Assembly (NCBI GenBank): GCA_016786525.1
Contig: JAEUVW010000294.1
Coordinates: 1 to 15,017 of the forward strand
Direction: 5' to 3'
DNA: 15,017 nt
Origin: Chitinophagaceae bacterium
Lineage (GTDB): Bacteria > Bacteroidota > Bacteroidia > Chitinophagales > Chitinophagaceae
Numbering within the stretch: position 1 is the stretch's first letter; the number at the start of each line of letters is the position of its first letter. This document shows, in pieces, positions 6,546 to 13,762 of the stretch. Made by a program: the position numbers and the translations under genes. The notes under the pieces are model-generated. The model was not told where the DNA came from. It ran no database searches and was given only the letters and a program-made list of their open reading frames with translations.

Positions 6546-7310
6546 CTATTGTGCTGCGAACAAACTTTTCAGGGCAAGGGCATTGTGTACCGCTTCGCCA
6601 ATGGTGTTGTTGAAATAGGCAAATACTGTTTGCTCCGCCCGGAGCCAATCGTGCACCAGGCGGGCATACTCCCCAAGCAAGCCCTCATCGTAGCTTCCTT
6701 TGTAATCGCCCTGGGGTCCATGAAACCGTAAGAATACGAAATCAGATACCAGGTCCGGGAAGCTGATGGCCGAAGCCGGCATATCATGTTGTACCAGGCC
6801 CAGCCGGGTGTCTTCCATCCATCCGAATACCTCGTCATTGTACCAGGATCTGTCCCGGAACTCCACCGCGATGCGCCAACCCCGTGGAAGCGCTTCCCCG
6901 GCAAGGTATCCGAGCAGGCGGCGCACCGTAGCCAGCCGCGAATATTTTATGCTGGCCGGGAACTGCACCAGGATGCACCCTTTCTTTTCCCCGGCTGTAT
7001 TGACTGCCTGCAGGAAACGGTCGATGTCTTCCTTGGCATAAGCCAGCTCCCTGGCATGCGTGATGCCTTGCCAGAGCTTGAACGTAAAGCGGAAATGCCC
7101 GGGTACATCATCCGCCCATTTTGCGACCGTGCGGGCCATCGGTATTTTGTAAAAGGAACTGTTGACCTCCAGGCTGTTGAACAGGGAGGCATAGTAGTGC
7201 AGGCGGCTCTTGTCCTGGTAGGCTTCAGGAAAGAAAGCCTTGCTGGGTACCGGCAATACAATATTGCTGGTGCCGCAGTAGAATTCGTGTTCAGGTGTTG
7301 TAGGCATCAT
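6546..7310 (-). CDS. DUF72 (YecE-like) protein
   Basis: A 254-residue member of the DUF72 family, predicted TIM-barrel proteins whose molecular function is not established. Conserved segments appear in order: YCGTSN (11-16), FNSLEVNSSFYKIP (44-57), FTFKLWQGITH (75-85), LVQFP (114-118), AVEFRDRSWY (148-157), FLRFHG (193-198) and AYFNNT (231-236). The E-F-R-x-x-S-W and R-F-H-G blocks carry the most conserved polar residues of the family. No signal peptide or membrane helix is seen. Two ATGs stand side by side at 7310 and 7307 and cannot be separated. It lies 11 bp after the DUF6766-like gene and is probably co-transcribed with it. It runs towards the glycosylase gene with no visible terminator between them. 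Confidence 0.9.
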   Translation of the reverse strand: MMPTTPEHEFYCGTSNIVLPVPSKAFFPEAYQDKSRLHYYASLFNSLEVNSSFYKIPMARTVAKWADDVPGHFRFTFKLWQGITHARELAYAKEDIDRFLQAVNTAGEKKGCILVQFPASIKYSRLATVRRLLGYLAGEALPRGWRIAVEFRDRSWYNDEVFGWMEDTRLGLVQHDMPASAISFPDLVSDFVFLRFHGPQGDYKGSYDEGLLGEYARLVHDWLRAEQTVFAYFNNTIGEAVHNALALKSLFAAQ

Positions 7311-7321
7311 AGTGGCTTGCT

Positions 7322-7990
7322 TTATTCCCCGGTCTCACTGTGGGGCGCATCTACAGGTTTCGATTGCGGTGAGCCCTTTTGCCGCAGGTAGATCGAAAAG
7401 ACCACCAATACGAATACAGATAGGAATTCACTTTGCCAGTTTTGAAAGGATTCGAACCAGAAGCGTGTCTCTGTAAGATATTCAGCGGCTGTGCTCAGGG
7501 CTTGCCCCGAACGGCGTTGCTGCTCCTGTTCCTCTTTCAGGCTGCCATAGAAATGGGCGGCGAAAGACAGCAGGAATAAAAAGACCAGGCTGATGGTGAG
7601 TGAATGCTGGTACAGGCGAAGGGCCAGGCCTCCGCGTTGCACCGGCCAGGGGGCGTCTTTCCGTTTGGGGTCCGGCGCCCTGTCTACAGCTTCCTCTTTG
7701 TTCGGGTCTTTGGATTCGGAAGAGCCTTTTTGCGTCAAAAAGATGGTGAGGATCACAAACAAGGCCATTTGCAGAAATTCGCTTTCCCAGTTTTCAAAGG
7801 TCGATTCAATGAAATGACCAGAGGAAAGATAGGTCTTCAGCGAAAGGGGCGCGGCATGATCTTCAATCCTTTCCTTATTGTGTTCTTTCCAGCCCAGTAA
7901 AGCCTGTCCTGCTATCGATGCGAGGAACAGCAACAGGAACGCCAGTGATAAGCTGTTGTCCCTGATCCGTTTGCATAGGCCTTTATCCAT
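7322..7990 (-). CDS. DUF6766-like membrane protein with internal duplication
   Basis: A 222-residue protein made of two copies of one unit, residues about 12-94 and 129-211, joined by a charged linker (95-125). Each copy has a hydrophobic helix (13-33; 130-149), a charged segment, the core motif N-W-x-S-E-F-L (67-73; 184-190), a second helix (74-87; 191-203) and an ending x-Q-K-G-S (87-90; 204-207). That gives four membrane helices, probably in the inner membrane. I assign it to the DUF6766 family from memory of this W-x-S-E-F-L/Q-K-G pattern. No function is known to me. It is the first gene of a two-gene minus unit with DUF72. A near -7 element GACCTTTG (complement of 7995-8002) sits immediately upstream, with one mismatch. 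Confidence 0.78.
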   Translation of the reverse strand: MDKGLCKRIRDNSLSLAFLLLFLASIAGQALLGWKEHNKERIEDHAAPLSLKTYLSSGHFIESTFENWESEFLQMALFVILTIFLTQKGSSESKDPNKEEAVDRAPDPKRKDAPWPVQRGGLALRLYQHSLTISLVFLFLLSFAAHFYGSLKEEQEQQRRSGQALSTAAEYLTETRFWFESFQNWQSEFLSVFVLVVFSIYLRQKGSPQSKPVDAPHSETGE

Positions 7991-8046
7991 GACGCAAAGG
8001 TCATCAGCACAACACTACCTGTTTTTATATCATTCCGGGAAATACT

Positions 8047-8060
8047 TACACAACTGTGTA
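8047..8060. promoter_or_regulatory. Short palindrome between the ClC and DUF6766-like genes
   Basis: TACACA-AC-TGTGTA is a perfect 6-bp inverted repeat abutting the ClC stop codon and about 57 bp upstream of the DUF6766-like start. There is no T-run on the minus strand after it, so a terminator is unlikely; an operator is possible. The arms are short enough to arise by chance. Confidence 0.2.
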
Positions 8061-9335
8061 CTACTGTGCGGCATAAGGTATAGCCTTCTTATAGCTGTAT
8101 ACGGTGTAAGGGAAGACCTGCCGGGCCGTGAGCCAGGCAATAAAAGAGACGATCAGTACAGGTACGAGCAGTATATAATTATCCGTAAGGCCCAGGGCCA
8201 GGAAAGCCGCGGTATACGGTGCATGCAGGCAACCGCTGAGTACAGCCGCCATGCCGATTACCATAAAATTGACCGGCACCACACCGGCGTGAAAATAACG
8301 GTTCAGCAACAAGGCAAGCGCCAGGCCCAGGAAAGCACCGGCAAACAGGCTGGGCGCAAATACTCCACCGTCCCCGCCCGCGGAAAGGGTGGCTGCAGTC
8401 ACGACCGGCTTCAGCAGGAAAATGCCGGCTAGCATCACAATAGGGTATTGCAAGGATAATTGCTCGGGGGACAAGACAAACAATGCTTTCATGCCATGAT
8501 ACCCGTCGCCGTACAGCTGCGGAAACAACAACAGGCTGCCGCCCAGCAGCAGCACACCGATCAATACCCTGGGCCAGTATGCGCCCAGGGTCGCGATTCT
8601 GTTCTTGAAAAACAACACACAACGCGTGAGGTAGACTGAGTGCAGTCCAGCAAGGATGGCGGTAAGGATAAAATAGGGTAGCGCATGCAGATGCCAGTCG
8701 TTTATTTTAATCCGGAAAAGCGGCTCATCGCGGACCAGTTGTTCAAAGCCCCAGGTGGTACCGGTTGCCAGCAAAGCGCTGAGCAGGTAGAAGCGGCCCA
8801 TTTTTTTGGCAATGACCTCATAGGCAAACAATAGCCCGGCTAAAGGGTTGCCAAATAAGATCGTAACGCCCGATGCCGTGGCGGCGCAGATCAGTTCCTT
8901 GCGGAAAGCAAGGTGTATCTTCGCCTGCTGGTGACTGATAGAGCCTATAGTAGCGGTGGCGACAACGGCCGATACTTCAATACCGGTAGCGCCTCCTGTA
9001 ATGACCGTCAGGAAACCGTTGATGTAATGGGAGGGAATCTTGTAGAAGGGCAGTTTTGCTTTTTTATGCTGCAGGCTGTCGTAAATCTCTTTAATGCCTT
9101 TGTTTTCCTTTTTCTTGAACAACGATTGCCGGAGCAGGTAGATCAGGGAAAAGCCTGATAAGGGCAAGAGGAAGTAAAGTACAGGATGCAGGGCCGCCCA
9201 GGAAGCCAGTATGGCCTCGGTATGTTCCGTCGATTTCTTTAAAGTATACCCTAATACGCCGCAGAGCAAACCGATAAAAACAGAGATAAGGATCAATTTG
9301 ATCAGTTCAACGCTGACTTTGTACGGTTTGCGCAT
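8061..9335 (-). CDS. ClC-family chloride channel/transporter with altered gating residues
   Basis: A 424-residue membrane protein with about ten or more hydrophobic helices and the ClC order of motifs. They are K-G-I-K-E-I (79-84, the place of GSGIP), GGATGIEVS (114-122, the place of G-K/R-E-G-P), FGNPLAGLLFAYE (161-173) and GGDGGVFAPSLFAG (320-333). ClC proteins pass chloride or exchange it for protons. Here the position of the gating glutamate (E. coli Glu148) reads Thr117, with a glutamate three residues later (Glu120). The proton-path Glu203 reads Val174, with a glutamate one residue before. Proton-coupled exchange as in ClcA is therefore doubtful. There is no C-terminal CBS domain. The ATG at 9335 is chosen because the upstream in-frame TTG at 9359 lies inside a -7 promoter element. 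It is a single-gene minus unit. Confidence 0.87.
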   Translation of the reverse strand: MRKPYKVSVELIKLILISVFIGLLCGVLGYTLKKSTEHTEAILASWAALHPVLYFLLPLSGFSLIYLLRQSLFKKKENKGIKEIYDSLQHKKAKLPFYKIPSHYINGFLTVITGGATGIEVSAVVATATIGSISHQQAKIHLAFRKELICAATASGVTILFGNPLAGLLFAYEVIAKKMGRFYLLSALLATGTTWGFEQLVRDEPLFRIKINDWHLHALPYFILTAILAGLHSVYLTRCVLFFKNRIATLGAYWPRVLIGVLLLGGSLLLFPQLYGDGYHGMKALFVLSPEQLSLQYPIVMLAGIFLLKPVVTAATLSAGGDGGVFAPSLFAGAFLGLALALLLNRYFHAGVVPVNFMVIGMAAVLSGCLHAPYTAAFLALGLTDNYILLVPVLIVSFIAWLTARQVFPYTVYSYKKAIPYAAQ

Positions 9336-9356
9336 AGAAGGGGAATTTTTGCGTTG

Positions 9357-9364
9357 CAAAGATA
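9357..9364 (-). promoter_or_regulatory. Bacteroidota -7 promoter element for the ClC gene
   Basis: The minus strand reads TATCTTTG, a full match to the Bacteroidota -7 consensus TAnnTTTG, 21 bp upstream of the ATG at 9335. This gives a leader of roughly 15 bases. It also argues against the TTG at 9359 as a start codon, since that TTG is part of the element. No clear -33 TTG is seen at the expected distance. Confidence 0.55.
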
Positions 9365-9580
9365 GAGCTTGCCGCCCGCGATGACGGGTGTTGCAGGCTG
9401 CTATAACATTAGTAAAACAAATGGGGCCTTGATGAAAAGCGTCTGGACGGTCCGGGTAATACGGAGGCCTGGGCCCGGTTCGCTGACAGGTATATCCTGA
9501 CCGCTGCAGGTTTTTGTCAGTGCTTTGTCATTTATTGCCGTAGGGCAAGCCTGCAAACCCTTTAGGGCAAATACTTTCCC

Positions 9581-9593
9581 GATTTTGAAAATC
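9581..9593. promoter_or_regulatory. Palindrome GATTTTGAAAATC upstream of the siderophore receptor
   Basis: A perfect 6-1-6 inverted repeat GATTTT-G-AAAATC lies 46 bp upstream of the receptor start. Siderophore receptors are normally iron-repressed, and Fur sites are AT-rich dyads of this general kind, so it is a candidate operator. The match to the classical GATAATGATAATCATTATC is only partial. The rest of 9360-9639 holds no gene; it has two TAGGGCAA direct repeats (9541-9548 and 9563-9570) and no riboswitch motif that I recognise. Confidence 0.35.
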
Positions 9594-9613
9594 CTTTTCG
9601 GTGTGCCCGGCTA

Positions 9614-9631
9614 GTTTTGCGGCCGCTAAAC
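9614..9631. other. 18-bp near-perfect palindrome just before the receptor start codon
   Basis: GTTTTGCGGCCGCTAAAC is symmetrical apart from one T-T pair and ends 8 bp before the ATG at 9640. In RNA it could fold into a GC-rich hairpin over the ribosome entry region. Alternatively it is a protein-binding dyad. No function is shown by the sequence itself. Confidence 0.4.
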
Positions 9632-9639
9632 AGAAAAAT

Positions 9640-11808
9640 ATGAAAAAAGCTTTATTCTTTAGTCTCGCTGTAGCCGCCTGCCACGCAGCAAATGCACAAA
9701 GCGGCGGAACGGTGCAGCAGAAGGATTCAAAAGACCTGAACGAAGTAGTGATCAGCGGCCAGAACGGCGGCTATACAGAAAAGGAAGTATCCACCTCTCT
9801 TCGCCTCAATACCCCTATCCTCGAAACTCCGCAGAACATACAGGTGGTGACTAAATCCATGCTGAAAGACCAGCAGGTCATCAGCATGAGCGACGGCCTG
9901 ATCCGCAACGTAAGCGGCCTGGTGCGCATGGAACACTGGGGCGATATGTATACCAACATTACCGCACGCGGATCGCAGATACAGGCCCTGCGCAATGGGT
10001 TTAATGTAGTGAACTCCTACTGGGGACCCCTGACTGAGGATATGAGTTTTGTAGAGAACATCGAATTTGTGAAAGGACCGGCCGGCTTTATGATCTCCAG
10101 TGGGGACCCCAGTGGTTTGTACAACGTAGTGACCAAAAAGCCCACAGGTCAGACCAAGGGTGAGGCCACGCTTACTGTGGGTAGCTTTGACCTGTACCGC
10201 GCCGCCCTTGACCTGGATGGCAAGCTGAGCAAAGACGGGCGCCTGCTGTACCGTATCAATATGGCGGCACAGAATAAAAAATCCTTCCGTCCCAACGAGT
10301 ACAACAACCGTTATGCCATCGCACCGGTGATCTCTTACCAGCTGGACAAAAGTACCAAACTGACTTTTGAATACAATTACCAGCGCGCCAATATGAGCAA
10401 CGTCGGCTCGTATTATATTTTCGACCCGAAAGGCTTTGCGACCAAGCCTGTTGATTTCACAATGCTGCCTGCGGGTCTGCCCGGAGTGAACATCAACGAT
10501 CATAGCTTCTACCTGAACCTGCAGCACAACATCAACGACAATTGGAAAGTAACGGCACAGGCCGCCCGCTTTCTTTACAACCAGGTCGGTTCTTCGGCAT
10601 GGCCCAGCGTGGTGAACCCGGACGGCACCGTCATCCGCAATGTCGGCATCTGGGATGCCCGCAGCCGCATGAGCATGGGCCAGGTATTCCTGAACGGGCA
10701 GGTACATACCGGCGCCGTGAGCCACAAGATTCTGGCGGGACTGGACATGGCCAATAAAGAATACATCGCTGACTGGAGCCAGTCTCATGACCTGGACGAT
10801 ACCAGCAACTATTTTGACCTGAACGATCCTACGGAAGATGTGAACACCGTATCCAACGGCTACCCTGTATTCGACCGTTCAAAGCCCCTGGAGCAAAGAG
10901 CGCAGGCCGGCTATGGTTACCAGAACCTGACCTCTACGAGCCTGTACGTACAGGACGAACTGGGCTTTTTCGACAACAAACTGCGCCTGACCCTGGCCGG
11001 ACGTTTTACTGACCTGAAACAGGCTTATGCCGGACCCGCAGATAAAGCACAGCGCTTTACTCCCCGTACCGGGCTGAGCTTCTCTTTCGACAAACAGACA
11101 GCGGTGTATGCTTTGTACGACCAGGCTTTCGTACCCCAGAGCGGTATCCTTACCAGCGGCGATAAAGTAAAACCGGTCACCGGCGACAATATGGAGATCG
11201 GTGTGAAAAGGCAATGGATGAATGGCCGCTGGAGCACAGGGCTCACCGCTTACCGCATCATTAAGAACAACGAACTGATCGCAGACCCTGGCCAGGCGCC
11301 TACTTCCGGCCTGAGCATCGAAATGGGTCAGAAACTCGTGCAGGGCGTCGAGTTCGACCTGCGCGGTACTATTGTACGCGGCCTGAACATCGTGGTAAAC
11401 TATGCCTACACCAACTCCACGATCCTGAAACTGGCGCCGGGCATTACCACGCTGAAAGAAGGTGACCTGGTGCCGGGCTTTGCGAAGCACACGGCAAATG
11501 CCTGGCTGACCTATCGTATCCAGTCCGGTGTACTGAAAGGTTTCGGTATCTCCGGCGGTGCGACCTTCCTGGGCGACCGCGCTACGTACTGGGATCCTTC
11601 CCCGGCAGGAGGCCAGACCCTGAAAGATTACTTTAAAGTAGATGCAGGCCTGAGCTGGGAAGGACAGAAAATGAGTATCAACGCCAATGTATTCAACGTG
11701 CTGAACGAGTACCTGTACAGCGGCTCTTACTATTCCTGGCTGAAGGCCTACAACTGGCAGGCAGATCCTCCGCGTAACCTCAGACTTTCCGTAGCCTACA
11801 GATTTTAA
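9640..11808 (+). CDS. TonB-dependent siderophore receptor
   Basis: A 722-residue outer-membrane receptor that imports ferric siderophores using energy from TonB. The signal peptide is residues 1-19 (MKKALFFSLAVAACHAANA), with probable cleavage before Gln20. A TonB box-like DLNEVVISG is at 32-40. The plug domain (about 55-170) contains ETPQNIQVV (62-70), TARGSQIQALRNGF (108-121) and VENIEFVKGPAG (138-149), typical of the FhuE/FpvA siderophore-receptor subfamily. The remainder is the beta barrel, ending in the terminal aromatic signature LSVAYRF. It lacks the N-terminal carboxypeptidase-like domain of SusC-type receptors, which supports a siderophore role over glycan uptake. ATG at 9640 is chosen over the in-frame GTG at 9601 because it begins the signal peptide. 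Its stop overlaps the PepSY start by one base. The exact siderophore cannot be told. Confidence 0.94.
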   Translation: MKKALFFSLAVAACHAANAQSGGTVQQKDSKDLNEVVISGQNGGYTEKEVSTSLRLNTPILETPQNIQVVTKSMLKDQQVISMSDGLIRNVSGLVRMEHWGDMYTNITARGSQIQALRNGFNVVNSYWGPLTEDMSFVENIEFVKGPAGFMISSGDPSGLYNVVTKKPTGQTKGEATLTVGSFDLYRAALDLDGKLSKDGRLLYRINMAAQNKKSFRPNEYNNRYAIAPVISYQLDKSTKLTFEYNYQRANMSNVGSYYIFDPKGFATKPVDFTMLPAGLPGVNINDHSFYLNLQHNINDNWKVTAQAARFLYNQVGSSAWPSVVNPDGTVIRNVGIWDARSRMSMGQVFLNGQVHTGAVSHKILAGLDMANKEYIADWSQSHDLDDTSNYFDLNDPTEDVNTVSNGYPVFDRSKPLEQRAQAGYGYQNLTSTSLYVQDELGFFDNKLRLTLAGRFTDLKQAYAGPADKAQRFTPRTGLSFSFDKQTAVYALYDQAFVPQSGILTSGDKVKPVTGDNMEIGVKRQWMNGRWSTGLTAYRIIKNNELIADPGQAPTSGLSIEMGQKLVQGVEFDLRGTIVRGLNIVVNYAYTNSTILKLAPGITTLKEGDLVPGFAKHTANAWLTYRIQSGVLKGFGISGGATFLGDRATYWDPSPAGGQTLKDYFKVDAGLSWEGQKMSINANVFNVLNEYLYSGSYYSWLKAYNWQADPPRNLRLSVAYRF

Positions 11809-12950
11809 TGACTATCAAAAAAGCAATAGGAACAATACACCTCTGGCTCGGGCTCGCGTCCGGGCTGCTGGTATTATTCCTGGGCATCACCGGCTGTATC
11901 CTGGCCTTCCAGCGGGAGATTGAGCTGGTCTCCAAGCCCTACCAGTTTGTAACACCCCGCGAACAGAGCTTTATGGCGCCTTCCCGTATGCACGCCATTG
12001 CCGCGGCCCAGTTGCCGGGTAAGCATGCCCACAGCATTACCTACGGCCGGAAAGACAAGGCAGCGGTGGTGACCTTTTACCACGACGAGCCCGAATATTA
12101 TTACCTGGTCTACCTGGATCCCTATACCGGCGCCGTATTGAAGGTGAACAATATGGACGATGATTTTTTCCGCATCATCGTCAACGGCCATTTCTACTTA
12201 TGGCTGCCGCACGATATCGGCAGACCGATCGTAGCCTCTGCCACCCTGATCTTCGTTGTGATGATGATCACGGGCATGGTGCTCTGGTGGCCGAAGAATA
12301 AAGCGGCCCGCAAACAGCGTTTTTCTGTAAAGTGGAATGCCAAATGGCGCCGGGTCAACTACGATATGCACAATGTGCTGGGTTTTTATATGAGCTGGGT
12401 GGCCATCTTTATTGCGATCACCGGACTGGTCTGGGGCTTCGAATGGGTATCCAAATCCATCTATTGGTTTGCCTCCGGCGGCGATCAGGCTATAGCGTTT
12501 TATGAGCCCGTTTCCAGGCCGGGCGGGAAAAGCCTTTCTGCCGTACCGGCTGAAGATCGTGTCCTGGAAAAGATGGCTTCCCTGTACCCTTCTGCCGAAA
12601 CACTGGAAGTACACTTTGCGGATAATGATACCAGCGCTATTGAAGGTGCCGCCAATCCCGATGCTGCTACATACTGGCAGACCGATTACCGTTATTTCGA
12701 CCGCCATACCCTGGAAGAAATACCGGTGACCCATCTGTACGGCAGGCTGAAAGATACCAGGGTGGCAGATAAGATCGCGCGTATGAACTATGACATTCAT
12801 GTCGGAGCGATATGGGGCCTGCCCGGTAAAATCCTGGCTTTCTTCGCCAGCCTGCTGGCGGCCAGTCTGCCTGTTACCGGTTTCCTGATCTGGTGGGGCA
12901 GGAAGAAAAAAACGAAGCCTTCGGTAAAATCCGCAGCGGTAAGCAAATAA
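11808..12950 (+). CDS. PepSY-associated membrane protein, probable siderophore-iron reductase
   Basis: A 380-residue inner-membrane protein with four main helices (about 10-34, 140-161, 190-212, 342-364) and a periplasmic PepSY-like region between the first two. Family members next to siderophore receptors, such as FoxB of Pseudomonas, bind haem in the membrane and reduce ferric siderophore iron. Histidines placed for haem binding are His11 (GTIHLWLGL), His128 (NGHFYLWLP), His188 (YDMHNVLGFY) and His331 (YDIHVGAIWGLPG). The W-W-P (160-162) and W-W-G (362-364) ends after helices are typical. The tail is Lys-rich and cytoplasmic. The start ATG shares its A with the TAA of the receptor, so translation is probably coupled. 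A strong terminator follows. The reductase role is inferred from family and context. Confidence 0.9.
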   Translation: MTIKKAIGTIHLWLGLASGLLVLFLGITGCILAFQREIELVSKPYQFVTPREQSFMAPSRMHAIAAAQLPGKHAHSITYGRKDKAAVVTFYHDEPEYYYLVYLDPYTGAVLKVNNMDDDFFRIIVNGHFYLWLPHDIGRPIVASATLIFVVMMITGMVLWWPKNKAARKQRFSVKWNAKWRRVNYDMHNVLGFYMSWVAIFIAITGLVWGFEWVSKSIYWFASGGDQAIAFYEPVSRPGGKSLSAVPAEDRVLEKMASLYPSAETLEVHFADNDTSAIEGAANPDAATYWQTDYRYFDRHTLEEIPVTHLYGRLKDTRVADKIARMNYDIHVGAIWGLPGKILAFFASLLAASLPVTGFLIWWGRKKKTKPSVKSAAVSK

Positions 12951-12973
12951 TTAATATACACTTTTTTATGATC

Positions 12974-13002
12974 AGAGCCACAATAATGTGGCTCTTTTTT
13001 TA
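12974..13002 (+). terminator. Intrinsic terminator of the siderophore operon
   Basis: AGAGCCAC (12974-12981) and GTGGCTCT (12988-12995) form a perfect 8-bp stem with a 6-base loop, followed by a T-run (12995-13001). It lies 24 bp after the PepSY stop codon and ends the receptor-PepSY transcript. Confidence 0.92.
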
Positions 13003-13075
13003 TGCGCTTGCTATCTACGTACTTTTTATATATTTATTTTCTTTCTGTGTAATGATATTCAATTACAAGTCACAA

Positions 13076-13117
13076 GCTCAGGATATTCCCGTCTTAAAAT
13101 GGGTGTTTTTCCTGAGC
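13076..13117. other. Inverted repeat upstream of the T9SS cargo gene
   Basis: GCTCAGG (13076-13082) and CCTGAGC (13111-13117) are a perfect 7-bp inverted repeat, with a nested CCC (13088-13090)/GGG (13101-13103). It ends 20 bp before the -7 element at 13138 and so overlaps the expected -33 region. It could be an operator or an RNA hairpin from a longer transcript. The region 13003-13195 is AT-rich and I see no gene in it. Confidence 0.35.
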
Positions 13118-13137
13118 AGGCATGCAATGGGCTACGA

Positions 13138-13145
13138 TACCTTTG
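13138..13145 (+). promoter_or_regulatory. Bacteroidota -7 promoter element for the surface-protein genes
   Basis: TACCTTTG matches TAnnTTTG exactly and lies about 70 bp upstream of the cargo gene start, after the terminator at 12974. It probably drives both 13217-13735 and the following gene, which are only 27 bp apart. The -33 element is not clear. Confidence 0.5.
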
Positions 13146-13216
13146 CTTAATCAATGAAAAATATATAAAAGCAATCGTATAAAAAGTTTAATTAAATGAT
13201 CTGTAAATTTAATGTT

Positions 13217-13735
13217 ATGCATCAACTCAAATTATTTACCGCCTGCATCGGTTTGCTGGCCTGCGGGCAGAATGTATCGGCACAAAGCATCAGCCCTTCC
13301 GTGCTGAATGCCAGCGGGGGCAGCCAGTCCATAGGCCCCAACACGTTTGAATGGTCCGTGGGCGAAATGACACTGGTCAGCACGGCTTCTGCAGGAAGTG
13401 TTGTCGTAACCCAGGGCTTACTGCAACCGGTGCAGGCGCCTTCTGCCATCGGCAATACCGTGATGAGCCTGGAGGAGTTGTCGGTCTTTCCCGTTCCGGC
13501 CTCTTCTGTACTGAACATTAAGCCTGCCTTTAAACAGGGCGGAAGCCTGGACCTGCTGTTGCTGGATGCCACCGGCAGGACAATCGTGCATTCGGAAACG
13601 GTATTGAAGTCCGGTACCGAAATGCAGCAACTCAACATCAGTGCCCTCGCCAATGGCAGCTATATGCTGAATGTCAGCTACAAAACTGCCGGAACCCTGA
13701 GCCATCAATCGTATAAAATTCAAAAAATAAATTAA
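13217..13735 (+). CDS. Small secreted protein with T9SS type A C-terminal sorting domain
   Basis: A 172-residue protein. An N-terminal signal peptide (MHQLKLFTACIGLLACGQ, then VSAQ) probably ends at SAQ|S, though LLAC could also be read as a lipobox. The short middle part has the pattern SGGSQSIGPNTFEWSVGE and ends in TQGLLQP, a module I recognise from Bacteroidota secreted proteins. The last 80 or so residues are the T9SS sorting domain: LSVFPVPASSVLNIK, then LLLLDATGRTIV, ISALANGSYMLNV and a final KIQKIN. Such proteins cross the outer membrane by type IX secretion, and the domain is removed as they are attached or released. No enzymatic domain is present. ATG at 13217 gives a normal signal peptide; an upstream ATG at 13196 is in frame and cannot be excluded. 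Confidence 0.85.
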   Translation: MHQLKLFTACIGLLACGQNVSAQSISPSVLNASGGSQSIGPNTFEWSVGEMTLVSTASAGSVVVTQGLLQPVQAPSAIGNTVMSLEELSVFPVPASSVLNIKPAFKQGGSLDLLLLDATGRTIVHSETVLKSGTEMQQLNISALANGSYMLNVSYKTAGTLSHQSYKIQKIN

Positions 13736-13762
13736 TTATTCAACCGCATTAAAATCGTTTTT

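Noticed and set aside
9360..9639. Possible riboswitch (TPP or cobalamin) upstream of the receptor
   Set aside because: I looked for the conserved thi-box and B12-box sequences and did not find them; the hairpins present are short.
9727..10788. 353-codon minus frame inside the siderophore receptor
   Set aside because: The plus strand has a full signal peptide, plug and barrel. The long antisense frame follows from codon bias.
12988..13182. Small plus open frames after the PepSY gene
   Set aside because: They begin inside the terminator stem or the PepSY gene, lie in AT-rich intergenic DNA and show no family resemblance.
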